Notes: generated by a model not told the origin, from the sequence alone. 64,000 bases of DNA from an uncultured Prevotellaceae bacterium (GCA_946415705.1 CAMKTN010000003.1:1-64000); one strand, 5' to 3'; shown: positions 8,254-19,200, counted from the stretch's first letter. A program made the numbers and translations.

Positions 8254-8979
8254 ATGAATGAAAAGCAGAATATAGGGTCGTTGTTCGACCGCATAGCAAA
8301 GAAGTATGACTTCGTGAACCACCTGTTGTCGCTCAATATCGACAAATGGTGGCGCCGTAAGGCGGTGAAGGGCATTGGCACGAACGGGAGCGCGAAGCTG
8401 CAGTGTCTGGACGTGGCCATCGGCACCGCAGACCTGGCGATAGCGCTGGCGCGCTGCTTGGAGAAGTGTGGCACGGCGTTCCAAATCACGGGCATCGACC
8501 TCTCGGCAGAGATGATGCGCATTGGTGAGGAGAAGGTGCGGCGGCAGGACCTGCAACAGCGCATCACCTTCATGCAGGCCAGCGCGCTGGAGATGCCGTT
8601 TGACGACAACAGCTTCGATGTGGTCACCTGTTCCTACGGGGTGCGTAATTTCTCGGACCTGCACAAGGGCCTTTCCGAGATGCAGCGAGTGCTGCGACCG
8701 GGTGGTGAGCTGATGATCCTGGAGTTCTCCTATCCCGAGAATAAGGTGATGGCATGGGCTTATGACCTGTACTTCTCGCATGTCATGCCGCGTGTGGGGC
8801 GGTTGCTGAGCAAGGATAAGACGGCTTTTAACTACTTCAACCGCAGCGTGAAGAACTTCGTGTGGGGCAAGGAGATGTGTGAGCGCCTCGCGGCGGCGGG
8901 CTTCAGCGGCATCACCCATCAGACGCTCACCTTCGGCATCACCACGATTTATAGGGCTACAAAAGAGATTCCTCAATGA
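8254..8979 (+). CDS. ubiE: Demethylmenaquinone / ubiquinone biosynthesis C-methyltransferase
   Basis: 'LFDRIAKKYDFVNHLLSLNIDKWWRRKAVKGI' and 'YGVRNFSDLHKGLSEMQRVLRPGGELMILEFSYP'. Confidence 0.95.
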   Translation: MNEKQNIGSLFDRIAKKYDFVNHLLSLNIDKWWRRKAVKGIGTNGSAKLQCLDVAIGTADLAIALARCLEKCGTAFQITGIDLSAEMMRIGEEKVRRQDLQQRITFMQASALEMPFDDNSFDVVTCSYGVRNFSDLHKGLSEMQRVLRPGGELMILEFSYPENKVMAWAYDLYFSHVMPRVGRLLSKDKTAFNYFNRSVKNFVWGKEMCERLAAAGFSGITHQTLTFGITTIYRATKEIPQ

Positions 8980-9317
8980 TACGACAGTGTTTCATCATCT
9001 TCGGGTGTCTGGCCCTCGGCGAGTTGGTCGTGTGGCTGACGGGTATTCCCATTCCCAGCAGTATCATCGGGATGCTGTTGCTGGCGGCGTTGCTGCAGAT
9101 GAAGGCTATCAAGGTGGAGTGGGTGAAGGGCATGTCGGACTTCCTCATCTCCAATATGGGCTTCTTCTTCGTGCCGCCCGGCGTGGCGCTGATGCTATAT
9201 CTGGATGTCATCAAGGCAGAGTTCGTGCCGATTGTCGTGGCTACGGTGGTCAGCACGGTGCTGGTGCTCATCGTGACAGGGTGGACGCATCAAGGGTTTA
9301 AAAGATTGAAAGATTGA
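8976..9317 (+). CDS. CidA/LrgA family membrane protein
   Basis: 'LVVWLTGIPIPSSIIGMLLLAALLQMKAIKVEWVKG'; ATGA overlap with ubiE. Confidence 0.9.
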   Translation: MIRQCFIIFGCLALGELVVWLTGIPIPSSIIGMLLLAALLQMKAIKVEWVKGMSDFLISNMGFFFVPPGVALMLYLDVIKAEFVPIVVATVVSTVLVLIVTGWTHQGFKRLKD

Positions 9318-10024
9318 AAATTGAGGGAATGGAGTTATTGCAGAATCATATCATCTTGTTGGCGCTGACCTTCGGCATCTTCTACGCCGCGCGGCAGCTG
9401 CAGAAATGGACGGGGTGGATTGTGCTGAATCCCATCCTCGTGACCATCGTGGTGCTGATCGGCTTGCTGAAGCTGACGGGCATCAGCTATGAGACGTATT
9501 CCGAGGCGGGCGGCTATATCGAGTTCTGGCTGAAACCGGCCATCGTGGCACTCGGTGTGCCGCTGTACCAGCATCTCGGCCAGATACGTCGTCAGTTCCT
9601 GCCCATATTTCTCTCGCAGCTGGCAGGCTGTATCGTAGGGCTGGTGAGTGTTGTGGGCATCGCACAGCTGACTGGGGCCTCGCGCGAGACCATCATCTCG
9701 CTGGCTCCAAAGTCCGTGACCACACCTATCGCCATGGAGGTGTGTCAGGCGATGGGCGGTATCCCGTCGCTCACGGCGGCCATCGTGGTCACCGTGGGGC
9801 TCTTCGGCGCCGTCTTCGGCTTCAAGGTGCTGGAGGTGTGGCACATCAAGAATCCGTACTCCCAGGGCCTGAGCATCGGTACCGCCTCTCACGCCGTCGG
9901 CACATCGCGGGCGATGGAGAAAGGGGAGACCTACGGCACCTATGCCTCGCTGGGACTTATCCTGAACGGCTTGCTTACAGCCCTGCTTGCGCCTTTTATA
10001 TTGCAGATAATGCATGTACTATAA
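9314..10024 (+). CDS. LrgB family membrane protein
   Basis: 'LAPKSVTTPIAMEVCQAMGGIPSLTAAIVVTVGLFGAVFG', 'GTASHAVGTSRAMEKGE'; alternative start at MELLQ (9329). Confidence 0.92.
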   Translation: MKIEGMELLQNHIILLALTFGIFYAARQLQKWTGWIVLNPILVTIVVLIGLLKLTGISYETYSEAGGYIEFWLKPAIVALGVPLYQHLGQIRRQFLPIFLSQLAGCIVGLVSVVGIAQLTGASRETIISLAPKSVTTPIAMEVCQAMGGIPSLTAAIVVTVGLFGAVFGFKVLEVWHIKNPYSQGLSIGTASHAVGTSRAMEKGETYGTYASLGLILNGLLTALLAPFILQIMHVL

Positions 10025-10039
10025 TTTCATGAAACCCAG

Positions 10040-11149
10040 ATGGTAATGAAAATACACTCTATTTATGCTTTAATAGTTGCATCGCTGCTGACAATGTCGG
10101 CGTCGGCACAGGTAAACCTGCAGCGTGGCGCGCTCCTCTCGGATGCCAGCAAGTCCTTCCGGACGGTGAAGGAGATTCCCATCACGAGCGTGAAGAACCA
10201 GTATCGCAGTGGCACCTGTTGGGCCTACGGCACGCTGGGATTCTTCGAGAGCGAGATCTTGCGACAGACGGGCAAGACCTACGATCTGTGTGAGATGTTC
10301 GTGGTGAACCACGACTACATGGACTGCGCCACCCATTATGTGCGAATGCACGGCTATAGCCAAATCTCGGAGGGCGGGGCATGTGACGATGTGCTGGATG
10401 TAATCCGCCACTACGGCATCTGCCCCGAGGAGGCGATGCCGGCTCCCGGCTCGCTGACGGGCGACTCGCTGGCCAACTTCAAGGTGTTCTTCCCGGAGCT
10501 GGAGCGCACGGTGCGCGGTATCGTCAGGGAGGGTGCGAAGGAGCCCCTGCCGCATTGGCAGGATAGTGTGCAGGCGGTCATCGAACGCTATGTGGGACGC
10601 TGCCCGGAATCGTTTGTATATGAGGGCCAGACGTACACGCCGCAGTCGTTTGCCGAGAGCCTGGGGCTGAACCTCGACGACTACGTGAGCCTGACGAGCT
10701 TCACACACCATCCGTTCGGCGAGTGGTTCATCATTGAAAGCCCCTACAAATGGCGACTCAAGCCCAGCTATAACATGCCTATTGATGAGTTGATGGACAT
10801 CCTTGACACGGCGCTCGATGCAGGCTACACGGTGGCGTGGGGTGGTGATGTCTCAGGCGATTTCACGCGCACGGGACTGGCGATGCTACCCGACAGCGTG
10901 CAGCCCTCGCAGCAGCTGCGACAGGAACGGTGGGACGACTGGCGCTTCACCTATGACCACGTGATGCTCATCTACGGCAAGGCCGTTGACGAGAACGGCA
11001 AGCCGTTCTACATGGTGAAGAACTCGTGGGGCAAGTACGGACAGTACGCCGGCATCTGGTATATGTCACGCGACTTCATGGCGCAGAACACCATCTATCT
11101 GTTCCTCAACCGGCGTGGGATAGCCGATAAATTGAAAATTGAGAATTGA
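10040..11149 (+). CDS. C1 family (papain-like/aminopeptidase C-like) peptidase
   Basis: 'EIPITSVKNQYRSGTCWAYGTLGFFESEILRQTGK', 'DHVMLIYGKAVDENGKPFYMVKNSWG'; C-terminal KLKIEN is repeat-derived. Confidence 0.9.
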   Translation: MVMKIHSIYALIVASLLTMSASAQVNLQRGALLSDASKSFRTVKEIPITSVKNQYRSGTCWAYGTLGFFESEILRQTGKTYDLCEMFVVNHDYMDCATHYVRMHGYSQISEGGACDDVLDVIRHYGICPEEAMPAPGSLTGDSLANFKVFFPELERTVRGIVREGAKEPLPHWQDSVQAVIERYVGRCPESFVYEGQTYTPQSFAESLGLNLDDYVSLTSFTHHPFGEWFIIESPYKWRLKPSYNMPIDELMDILDTALDAGYTVAWGGDVSGDFTRTGLAMLPDSVQPSQQLRQERWDDWRFTYDHVMLIYGKAVDENGKPFYMVKNSWGKYGQYAGIWYMSRDFMAQNTIYLFLNRRGIADKLKIEN

Positions 11150-11163
11150 AACATGAATAGATT

Positions 11164-11844
11164 ATGAAACATATTTTATTAACTTTTTTCTTCGGGCTTG
11201 CCAGCGTCATTGGCAGCGCGCAGGTGGTTCAAGATGATCCTTTGAAAGGTAAACAGATAGGTGTTATCGGCGACAGCTATGTGCGCAATCACCGCGAGCC
11301 GATAGAGAATACATGGCACTATAAGTTTGCGCAGAAACATCGGATGCGTTACTTCAATTACGGGCGCAACGGCAACTGCATCGCACTCGACCTGAAGCAG
11401 TGGGGGACGGGCATGTACAAGCGTTATGCGGAGATGAAGGATTCGCTGGACTATGTAGTTGTCATCGCGGGACACAACGATGGGCGCACAGGAAGAATCG
11501 ATTCCATTGGCGTGGATGCCTTCAAGGAGCGCCTCGGCATCCTCTGCACGGGTCTCATTGCGAAATACCCTCGTGCCAAGATATTCTTCTTTACTCCTTG
11601 GACTTGTGAGAACTTCACAGGTAGCCTGCGTCAGCAAGTCGTGGACGCGATGCTTGAGGTGTGCGGTTCCTATGGTATTCCCGTGTTTGATGCCGCCAGA
11701 AACAGCAATATCTTTGCTGCTGATGAGCAGTTCCGCAAGATCTTCTTTCAAGGAGGGAAAGGCACAGACGATGCCCACTTGAATGCCAACGGTCACGACC
11801 GCTTCCTACCCGTGGCCGAACATTTCATCCTGCAGTATGAGTGA
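11164..11844 (+). CDS. SGNH/GDSL hydrolase family protein
   Basis: 'IGVIGDSYVRNH', 'VIAGHNDG', 'DDAHLNANGHDRFLPV'. Confidence 0.85.
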   Translation: MKHILLTFFFGLASVIGSAQVVQDDPLKGKQIGVIGDSYVRNHREPIENTWHYKFAQKHRMRYFNYGRNGNCIALDLKQWGTGMYKRYAEMKDSLDYVVVIAGHNDGRTGRIDSIGVDAFKERLGILCTGLIAKYPRAKIFFFTPWTCENFTGSLRQQVVDAMLEVCGSYGIPVFDAARNSNIFAADEQFRKIFFQGGKGTDDAHLNANGHDRFLPVAEHFILQYE

Positions 11845-12790
11845 CCGCAAGGAGCGTAGATAGATAAGGGCGTAGTGCTTCGGTGCTGCGCCCTTTGCGT
11901 TGGGCGTAGTCGAGGAACTGGTCGTCGCCAATGTGGCCGATACTGAAGTAGCGAGCTTGGGGATGGCTGATCATCAGGCCACTCACGCTGGCGTGGGGCT
12001 GCATCGCGCCGTGTTCGGTGAGTCGGATGCCGATGGAGGAGAAATTGATGAGGCGGTCGAGGTCGAAGTTGAGGCTTTGGTCGGGGAGGCTGGGGTAGCC
12101 CACAGCGGGACGGATGCCTTGGAAGCGCTCGGCGTGGAGGTCGGCGATGGACAGCTGCTCGTCGGGTGCATAGCCCCAGTAGAACTTACGGATGGCTTCG
12201 TGGGCGCGCTCGATGGCGGCTTCCGCAAGGCGGTCGGCGAGGGTCTGGCAGAGCAGGTGCTTGTAGGCGTCGGCAGCGGGGGTGCCGTCAGCATAGAGCT
12301 GTTCAATGCCTTCGTCGGCACAGGCGGCGAAGATGCCGATGCAATCGCGCTGGGCCTCGGGGTTCACGGGGCGAATGAAATCGGCGAGGCAGAGGAACGG
12401 GGCAGACTGCTGGCGCAGGAAAGAAAGGCAGGTGTGACCCGACGGTGAACCGTCGGGCACAGCGGCCTCAACAAGGATATCGTCGCCGTCGCTGTTGCAG
12501 GGGAAGAGGCCGAAGCGGACATGGGTCTGGTAGCCCTGGGCTGCGAGGGTGGTGAGCATCCGTTGTGCCTCCTTGTGTAGTTGCATGGCTTCGGCAGCCT
12601 TCGCCCGTTCTTCTTCCGGGAAGCTGGCGAGCCAGCCTGCACGACAGCTGTCGCAGCCGTGGACGTTGGCAATGGCAGCGAAGCGCGCAGGGAAGCCCCA
12701 CGCGTGGAAGAAGTACAGCCAGTTGATGTAGGGTGCTACTTCAACTAATTGATAATGGACAGTGGACAATGAATAATTTTCAATTTTCAA
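11825..12790 (-). CDS. Stand-alone cobalamin-dependent methionine synthase activation (reactivation) domain protein
   Basis: 'FYWGYAPDEQLSIADLHAERFQGIRPAVGYPSLPDQSLNFDLDRLI...MQPHASVSGLMISHPQARYFSIGHIGDDQ' matches the C-terminal MetH domain; N-terminal MKIENYSLSTVHYQ comes from a repeat tract. Confidence 0.85.
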   Translation of the reverse strand: MKIENYSLSTVHYQLVEVAPYINWLYFFHAWGFPARFAAIANVHGCDSCRAGWLASFPEEERAKAAEAMQLHKEAQRMLTTLAAQGYQTHVRFGLFPCNSDGDDILVEAAVPDGSPSGHTCLSFLRQQSAPFLCLADFIRPVNPEAQRDCIGIFAACADEGIEQLYADGTPAADAYKHLLCQTLADRLAEAAIERAHEAIRKFYWGYAPDEQLSIADLHAERFQGIRPAVGYPSLPDQSLNFDLDRLINFSSIGIRLTEHGAMQPHASVSGLMISHPQARYFSIGHIGDDQFLDYAQRKGRSTEALRPYLSTLLAVTHTAG

Positions 12791-14117
12791 TTTTCAATTC
12801 ACAAAACTGGAGGGCTTGTGCATGGCTGTTCCCGTCGACAAATACACCTTTATTATATATAAGACGGCCGTTGCAATAGGTTTGTTCCACCTGCCAGGGG
12901 AAGGTGTGCCCTTCGAGCGGACTCCAGCCGCAGCGACTGACGATCTTGTCGGCAGTGAGTGTCCAGGGCTGACGGCGCACGAAGGTGAGGTCTGCTTTCA
13001 TGCCTTCGCGAATGAAGCCGCGCCCGGCGATGTGGAACAGACGGGCTGGGTTGTGGCACATGAGCTCCACCATTCGTGTGATAGGCAGCACGCCCTCTTC
13101 GACGAGTCCCAGCATAGCAGGTAGTGAGAACTGCACCATCGGCATCCCAGATACAGCCCGCTTGCAGCCGCCGGCTTTCTCAGAGAGCAGGTGTGGGGCG
13201 TGATCGGTGGCGATGGTGGTGATGCGGCCGTCGGTGAGGGCTTTGCGCAGCGCCTCGCGGTCCTCGCGCGTCTTCACGGCGGGGTTGCATTTAATGCGGG
13301 TGCCGAGGGTGGCATAGTCTGCATCGGTGAAGAGGAGGTGAGGGATGCAGGCTTCGAGGGTGACAGAGCTGGGGAGCGGGGAGAGGGTCTTTAGCTCTTC
13401 TTTTGTCGTCACGTGGGCTATGTGAAGGCGGGCGTTGGTCTCTTGTGCCAATTGAATCGCTAGGCGCGAGGAGGCGATGCAGGCTTCGCGGCTGCGAATC
13501 TCAGGATGATGACAGACGTCGGGATCATCGCCGTACAGCGTTTGTGCCTGACGCATATTCTCGGCGATGATGGCGGAGTCCTCGCAGTGAGCCATGATGA
13601 GCAGGGGTGACTGCTCAAAGACGGCTCGCAGGGCCTCGCCGTGATCCACGAGCATCCCGCCTGTCGAGCTGCCCATGAAGAGCTTTACGGCTGGCACGGT
13701 GCTGGGGTCGAGGTGGGGTAGGAGGTGGGCGTTGCTGTTCGTGGCACCGAAGTAGAAGCTATAGTTCACGAAGGCGTGGGCTGCACCCATTGCCTGGCGG
13801 TCGCGCAGGGTTTCCAACGTGGTTGTCTGCGGAACCACATTTGGCATGTCCATGATGGTGGTGACACCGCCCGCAGCGGCGGCGTGGCTCTCGGTGGTGA
13901 GGTCGCCCTTGTGTGTCATACCCGGCTCGCGGGTATGGACGTGGGAGTCGATAACGCCAGGGAGAAGAAGTGAGGGCTGAGGGCTGAGGGCTGAGGGCTG
14001 AGGGATTTCTTCCTTGTTGGTGATTTGGGCGATGTATTCACCCTCTACCACAATATCAGCCCGACGGATACGGCCGTCGGAGACATAGAGGACATCGTTG
14101 AAAACCAGCTTTTGCAT
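12780..14117 (-). CDS. pyrC: Dihydroorotase
   Basis: 'PGVIDSHVHTREPGMTHKGDLTTESHAAAAGGVTTIMDMPNV', 'TDHAPHLLSEK'. Confidence 0.93.
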   Translation of the reverse strand: MQKLVFNDVLYVSDGRIRRADIVVEGEYIAQITNKEEIPQPSALSPQPSLLLPGVIDSHVHTREPGMTHKGDLTTESHAAAAGGVTTIMDMPNVVPQTTTLETLRDRQAMGAAHAFVNYSFYFGATNSNAHLLPHLDPSTVPAVKLFMGSSTGGMLVDHGEALRAVFEQSPLLIMAHCEDSAIIAENMRQAQTLYGDDPDVCHHPEIRSREACIASSRLAIQLAQETNARLHIAHVTTKEELKTLSPLPSSVTLEACIPHLLFTDADYATLGTRIKCNPAVKTREDREALRKALTDGRITTIATDHAPHLLSEKAGGCKRAVSGMPMVQFSLPAMLGLVEEGVLPITRMVELMCHNPARLFHIAGRGFIREGMKADLTFVRRQPWTLTADKIVSRCGWSPLEGHTFPWQVEQTYCNGRLIYNKGVFVDGNSHAQALQFCELKIEN

Positions 14118-14860
14118 TAATGCTTCTTATATTTCTTAAACCACCCGTCCCATCGCAGACGCATTACGCCGAAGGCTGCCTCGGAGAAGATGCCGCCGGA
14201 CATCTTGCTGGTGCCCAGCTCGCGGTTGACGAAGATGACGGGGACTTCCTTGATCTTGAATCCGCATTTGTGGGCTGTGAACTTCATCTCAATCTGGAAG
14301 GCATAGCCCTTGAAGCGCACGGCGTCGAGGTCGATGGTCTCCAGCACCTCGCGGCGATAGCAGACGAAGCCGGCGGTAGTGTCGTGAATGTCGAGCCCCG
14401 TGACGATACGCACATATTTTGAGGCAAAATAGCTCATCAGCACACGTCCCATAGGCCAGTTAACCACGTTGACGCCTGTGACGTAGCGCGAGCCGATAGA
14501 CACGTCGTAGCCTTCATCTTTGCAGGCCGCGAGCAGGCGAGGCAGGTCTGCGGGGGCGTGGCTGAAGTCGGCATCCATCTCGAAGATGTATTCGTAACCG
14601 TGCTCCAATGCCCATTTGAAGCCGGCGATATAGGCCGTGCCGAGGCCCAACTTGCCGGAACGTTCTACCAGGAACAGGCGCTCAGCGAATTCATCAGCCA
14701 TCAAGCGTTTGACGATGTCGGCGGTGCCATCGGGCGAGCCGTCGTCGATGACGAGGACGTTGAACGGGTGTTCTTTCAATCCAGTAACGGCCCGGATGAT
14801 ATTTTCGATGTTCTCCTTTTCGTTATAGGTGGGAATGATGACGATGCTATCGGATTGCAT
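14117..14860 (-). CDS. Polyprenol monophosphomannose synthase-like GT2 glycosyltransferase
   Basis: Start reset to MQSDSIVIIPTYNEKENIENII; 'DDGSPDGTADIVK', 'EMDADFSH', 'TAGFVCYRREVL'. Confidence 0.88.
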   Translation of the reverse strand: MQSDSIVIIPTYNEKENIENIIRAVTGLKEHPFNVLVIDDGSPDGTADIVKRLMADEFAERLFLVERSGKLGLGTAYIAGFKWALEHGYEYIFEMDADFSHAPADLPRLLAACKDEGYDVSIGSRYVTGVNVVNWPMGRVLMSYFASKYVRIVTGLDIHDTTAGFVCYRREVLETIDLDAVRFKGYAFQIEMKFTAHKCGFKIKEVPVIFVNRELGTSKMSGGIFSEAAFGVMRLRWDGWFKKYKKH

Positions 14861-14891
14861 GTTTGATGTTTGTTTATGGAGGTTGTATGGT

Positions 14892-16091
14892 TTATCGCTG
14901 AATTTTGGCAAGGCCGCCTTCCGAGGTCTCTTTGTAGAGCGAGGGCAGGTCGTGGCCGGTCTGTTTCATGACGCGCACGATGCGGTCGAAAGAGACGCGG
15001 TGCTGACCGTCGGAGAGCGAGGCGTAGAAGTTGGCGTCCAGGGCACGGGCGGCAGCGAAGGCGTTGCGCTCGATGCAAGGAATCTGCACCAGGCCGCACA
15101 CGGGATCGCAGGTCATGCCCAGATGGTGTTCCAAACCCATCTCGGCAGCATATTCAATCTGTGCTACGGAGCCCCCGAAGAGCTGGCAGGCAGCAGCGGA
15201 AGCCATCGCGCAGGCCACGCCGACCTCGCCCTGACAGCCTACGTCGGCACCCGAGATGCTGGCGTTGTGCTTCACGAGATTACCGATGAGCCCGGCGGTA
15301 GCCAGGGCGTGCAGGATGCGTTGCTCGGAGAACGTGTGGTTATGTCCGAGATGATAGAGCACGGCAGGCAGCACGCCGCACGAGCCGCAGGTGGGGGCCG
15401 TCACGATGCGTCCGCCCGAGGCATTCTCCTCGCTGACAGCCAGCGCGTAGGCATAGACGAGCCCATCGCTCTGGAGGTTGGCTTTGTAGCCTTTAGCCTT
15501 GGTGTAATAAACGGGTGCCTTGCGCTGCAGACCGAGCGGGCCGGGCAGCACGCCTTCGTGGTCGATACCGCGTTCTACGGCTTCGCACATCACTGTCCAC
15601 ACCTCGTGCAGATAGTCCCATATCTCGGGGCCCTCGCATAGCTCGACATATTCCCAGAAGGCGCGGCCGCTGTCCTGACACCAGTGGATGATTTCCGTCA
15701 TCGTGTTCAGGTCGTAGAGCTCAGACTCTTCGCTCGCGTTGTCCTTGCCTTCAGAGAGCGCACCGCCACCCACGCTATACACCGTCCACGGGTCGTTGGG
15801 CTGTCCGCTTTCGTCGAGGCATACGAATTTCATGCCATTGGGGTGGAAGGGCAGGAAGGTCTGGGGCTCCCAGATGATGTGGGTGGGCGCAGCGGGTTGC
15901 AGCACATGTTCGATGGCAACGTCTGTCATGTGTCCCTTGCCCGTAGCGGCAAGGCTGCCGTAGAGCGTGACCTCGAAGCCTCGGGCTTCAGGGTGGCGCT
16001 GCAGGTATAGCGTGGCGGCAGTCTGAGGACCCATCGTGTGTGAGGAGGAGGGGCCGATGCCGATACGATAGAGTTCGCGCAGGGTTTTCAT
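14892..16091 (-). CDS. sdaA: L-serine ammonia-lyase, single-chain
   Basis: '[17 protein letters not shown]', '[22 protein letters not shown]', '[16 protein letters not shown]', '[12 protein letters not shown]'. Confidence 0.93.
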   Translation of the reverse strand: MKTLRELYRIGIGPSSSHTMGPQTAATLYLQRHPEARGFEVTLYGSLAATGKGHMTDVAIEHVLQPAAPTHIIWEPQTFLPFHPNGMKFVCLDESGQPNDPWTVYSVGGGALSEGKDNASEESELYDLNTMTEIIHWCQDSGRAFWEYVELCEGPEIWDYLHEVWTVMCEAVERGIDHEGVLPGPLGLQRKAPVYYTKAKGYKANLQSDGLVYAYALAVSEENASGGRIVTAPTCGSCGVLPAVLYHLGHNHTFSEQRILHALATAGLIGNLVKHNASISGADVGCQGEVGVACAMASAAACQLFGGSVAQIEYAAEMGLEHHLGMTCDPVCGLVQIPCIERNAFAAARALDANFYASLSDGQHRVSFDRIVRVMKQTGHDLPSLYKETSEGGLAKIQR

Positions 16092-16212
16092 AAGTGGTGA
16101 TGAGGGTGACTCTGTAGGTTATTGAGTGCAAAAGTACGCTTTTTTTGCTGAATCGAAGTGCCTTTAGGGAATATTTTTGCATTTCGACCGCAAGAAGTTC
16201 ATAAATTATGCG

Positions 16213-16220
16213 TATCTTTG
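16213..16220 (+). promoter_or_regulatory. Bacteroidetes -7 box TATCTTTG upstream of mfd
   Basis: TAnnTTTG about 22 nt upstream of GTG start. Confidence 0.6.
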
Positions 16221-16241
16221 CACTCAAATAGGAAATAATCC

Positions 16242-19200
16242 GTGGAGATAAAAGAATTATTGGCGCTCTATGCACGCCATCCACAGGTGAAAGCGTTAGC
16301 TCGCGTTATCTCGAAAGAGAAGGTGCGAGCCACCTCTGTTTCGGGCCTGCAGGCGAGTTCTGCTCCCTTGGCTTTTGCGGCACTGCACCATTTGAAGGGC
16401 GCAGCGTCGAGTGGCAATAATCAAGTGCCTCTGCTGTTTATTCTGGACGACCAGGAGGAAGCGGGCTATTTCTATCATGATTTGGTGCAGTTGCTCGACG
16501 AGCAGCAAGTGCTGTTCTTCCCCTCGTCGTTCCGTCGGGCTGTGAAGTTCGGCCAGCGCGATGCCGCGAGCGAGATACTAAGGACTGAGGTGCTGGCAAA
16601 GGTCACGACTACTGGCACAAGCGTGCCAATGGTAGTGAGCTATCCCGAGGCCATTGCGGAGCGTGTGGTGTCGAAGAAGACGTTGGACGATAGGACCTTG
16701 CAGTTGCGTGTAGGTGAGCAGGTAGATATCTCGTTTGTGGAGCAGACGTTGCTGGCGTTCGGCTTCCAGCGCACGGATTACGTCTATGAGCCAGGTCAGT
16801 TTGCTGTTCGTGGCTCGTTGGTCGATGTCTTCTCGTTCAGTTCCGAGTACCCCTATCGTATCGATTTCTTTGGCGATGAAGTAGATAGCATTCGCACTTT
16901 CGAAGTCGAAAGCCAGCTCTCACGCGGACAGCAGGAGATGATCTCGCTGGTCCCTGACCTCAGCGCAGAACAGACGGAACAGGTTCCGCTTGCCACGCTC
17001 TTGCCCGAGGAAACGGTTGTCGTCACCAAAGATATCGCTTTCGTGGCTGAGCGCATCGGACAAATATGGGAAGAGGGCTTCAGCAGGCAGGCGATATTGG
17101 AAGAAAAAAGCAGACCCACTCCCGACCCCTCCCGTGAGGGAGGGGAGGAGCTGCGCGATGAAGTCGCAGGGTTTCAGAAAGAGAAACTGCTCATCGATGC
17201 CCAGACCTTTGAGCATGGCTTTGCGGGTTTCAAAAGGGTGGAGATGTGTGGGCAACCAACTCTCAACCCTCAACTCTCCACTTTCAACGCTTTAAGCTTC
17301 TCTATTTCCCCTCAGCCCATTTTTCACAAGAACTTCGACCTTGTCACCTCCACCCTTGAGGACTATATCGCCAAAGGCTACACCATTTATATACTGGCCG
17401 ACTCCCCCAAGCAGAATGACCGCTTGAAGGAAATATTTGCGAGCGCAAATGTTTCCTTTACACCCGTCAACCGCACCCTTCATGCAGGCTTCGCGGACAA
17501 CGACCTGAAGGTGTGTCTGTTCACTGACCACCAGATATTTGACCGCTTCCACAAGTTTAACCTGCGCAGTGAACGTGCTCGTGGCGGTAAGGTGGCGCTG
17601 TCGTTGAAGGAACTGCAGGAGTTTGAGATAGGCGACTATGTGGTGCATGTCGATCATGGCATCGGCCGCTTCGGCGGGCTCGTCCGTGTGCCGCAGGCAG
17701 ACGGCCACATGCAGGAGATGATTAAGATTACCTACGACCGTGATGATGTTGTCTATGTCTCTATTCACGCTCTGCACAAGGTGTCGAAATATAAAGGCAA
17801 GGAGGGCGAGCCGCCACGTATCAACCGTTTGGGGACTGGTGCTTGGGAGCGCATGAAGGAGCGCACGAAAGCAAAGATCAAAGATATCGCCCGCGATTTG
17901 ATTCAGCTCTATAGTCGTCGCCGCGAGGAGAAAGGTTTTAAGTTCAGCCCAGATAGCTATTTGCAACATGAACTGGAGGCCAGCTTCCTCTATGAAGATA
18001 CCCCCGACCAGCTCAAGGCCACCAACGATGTGAAGGCCGATATGGAGCGTTCTCGCCCGATGGACCGGCTCGTCTGTGGCGACGTGGGCTTCGGAAAGAC
18101 GGAGGTGGCCGTGCGTGCAGCCTTCAAGGCGGCTGCCGATGGCAAGCAGGTGGCCGTGATGGTGCCGACGACGGTGTTGGCCTACCAGCATTTCCATACC
18201 TTCTCCGACCGCTTGAAGGATCTGCCCGTTCGCGTGGATTATCTCACCCGAGCCCGAACGCCCAAGCAGACGAAGGAGATTCTCGCCGACTTGGAAGCGG
18301 GCAAAATAGACATCCTCGTCGGAACGCACAAGCTCATTGGCAAAGGCGTGAAGTTCAAGGACCTGGGCCTGCTTATCATCGACGAGGAGCAGAAGTTCGG
18401 TGTGGCCACGAAAGAGAAGCTGCGCCAGATGAAGGTGAATGTCGATACGCTGACGCTCACCGCCACGCCCATTCCGCGAACCCTGCAGTTCTCGCTGATG
18501 GGTGCCCGTGATTTGAGCGTCATACAGACACCACCGCCCAACCGCTATCCCATACAGACTGAAGTGCACACCTTCTCGCCTGAGGTCATTGCCGAGGCCA
18601 TCGGCTTTGAGATGAGCCGCAATGGTCAGGTCTTCATCGTGAACAACCGCATCTCGGGTTTGCCCGAGCTGGAGGAGCTGGTGCACAAGTATGTTCCCGA
18701 TGCCCGCGTGGCCGTAGGTCATGGGCAGATGCACCCCGAGGAGCTGGAGAAGGTGATGATGGCTTTTGCGTCCTACGACTACGATGTCCTCATTTCAACG
18801 ACCATCATTGAGAGCGGTCTCGACATTCCCAACGCCAACACCATCATCATCTGTGGTGCCCATAACTTCGGTCTTTCCGACTTGCATCAGATGCGCGGTC
18901 GGGTAGGGCGCTCGAATAAGAAGGCATTCTGTTATCTGCTGGCACCGCCTCTGGGCGCGCTGCCCACGGAGTCGCGCCGCCGCCTGCAGGCCATTGAGAA
19001 TTTCTCGGATTTGGGCAGCGGCATACATATCGCCATGCAGGATCTGGACATTCGCGGCGCGGGGAATCTCCTGGGTGCCGAACAGAGCGGCTTCATTGCT
19101 GATTTAGGCTATGAGACCTACCAGAAGATTCTTTCTGAGGCCGTCAAGGAACTGAAGAACGACGAGTTCAAGGAACTCTATGCCCAACAAGTGGCATCGG

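Noticed and set aside
17292-18734. 480-aa ORF antisense to mfd
   Set aside because: Fully overlapped by conserved Mfd motor domains; composition looks like reverse-complement shadow coding.
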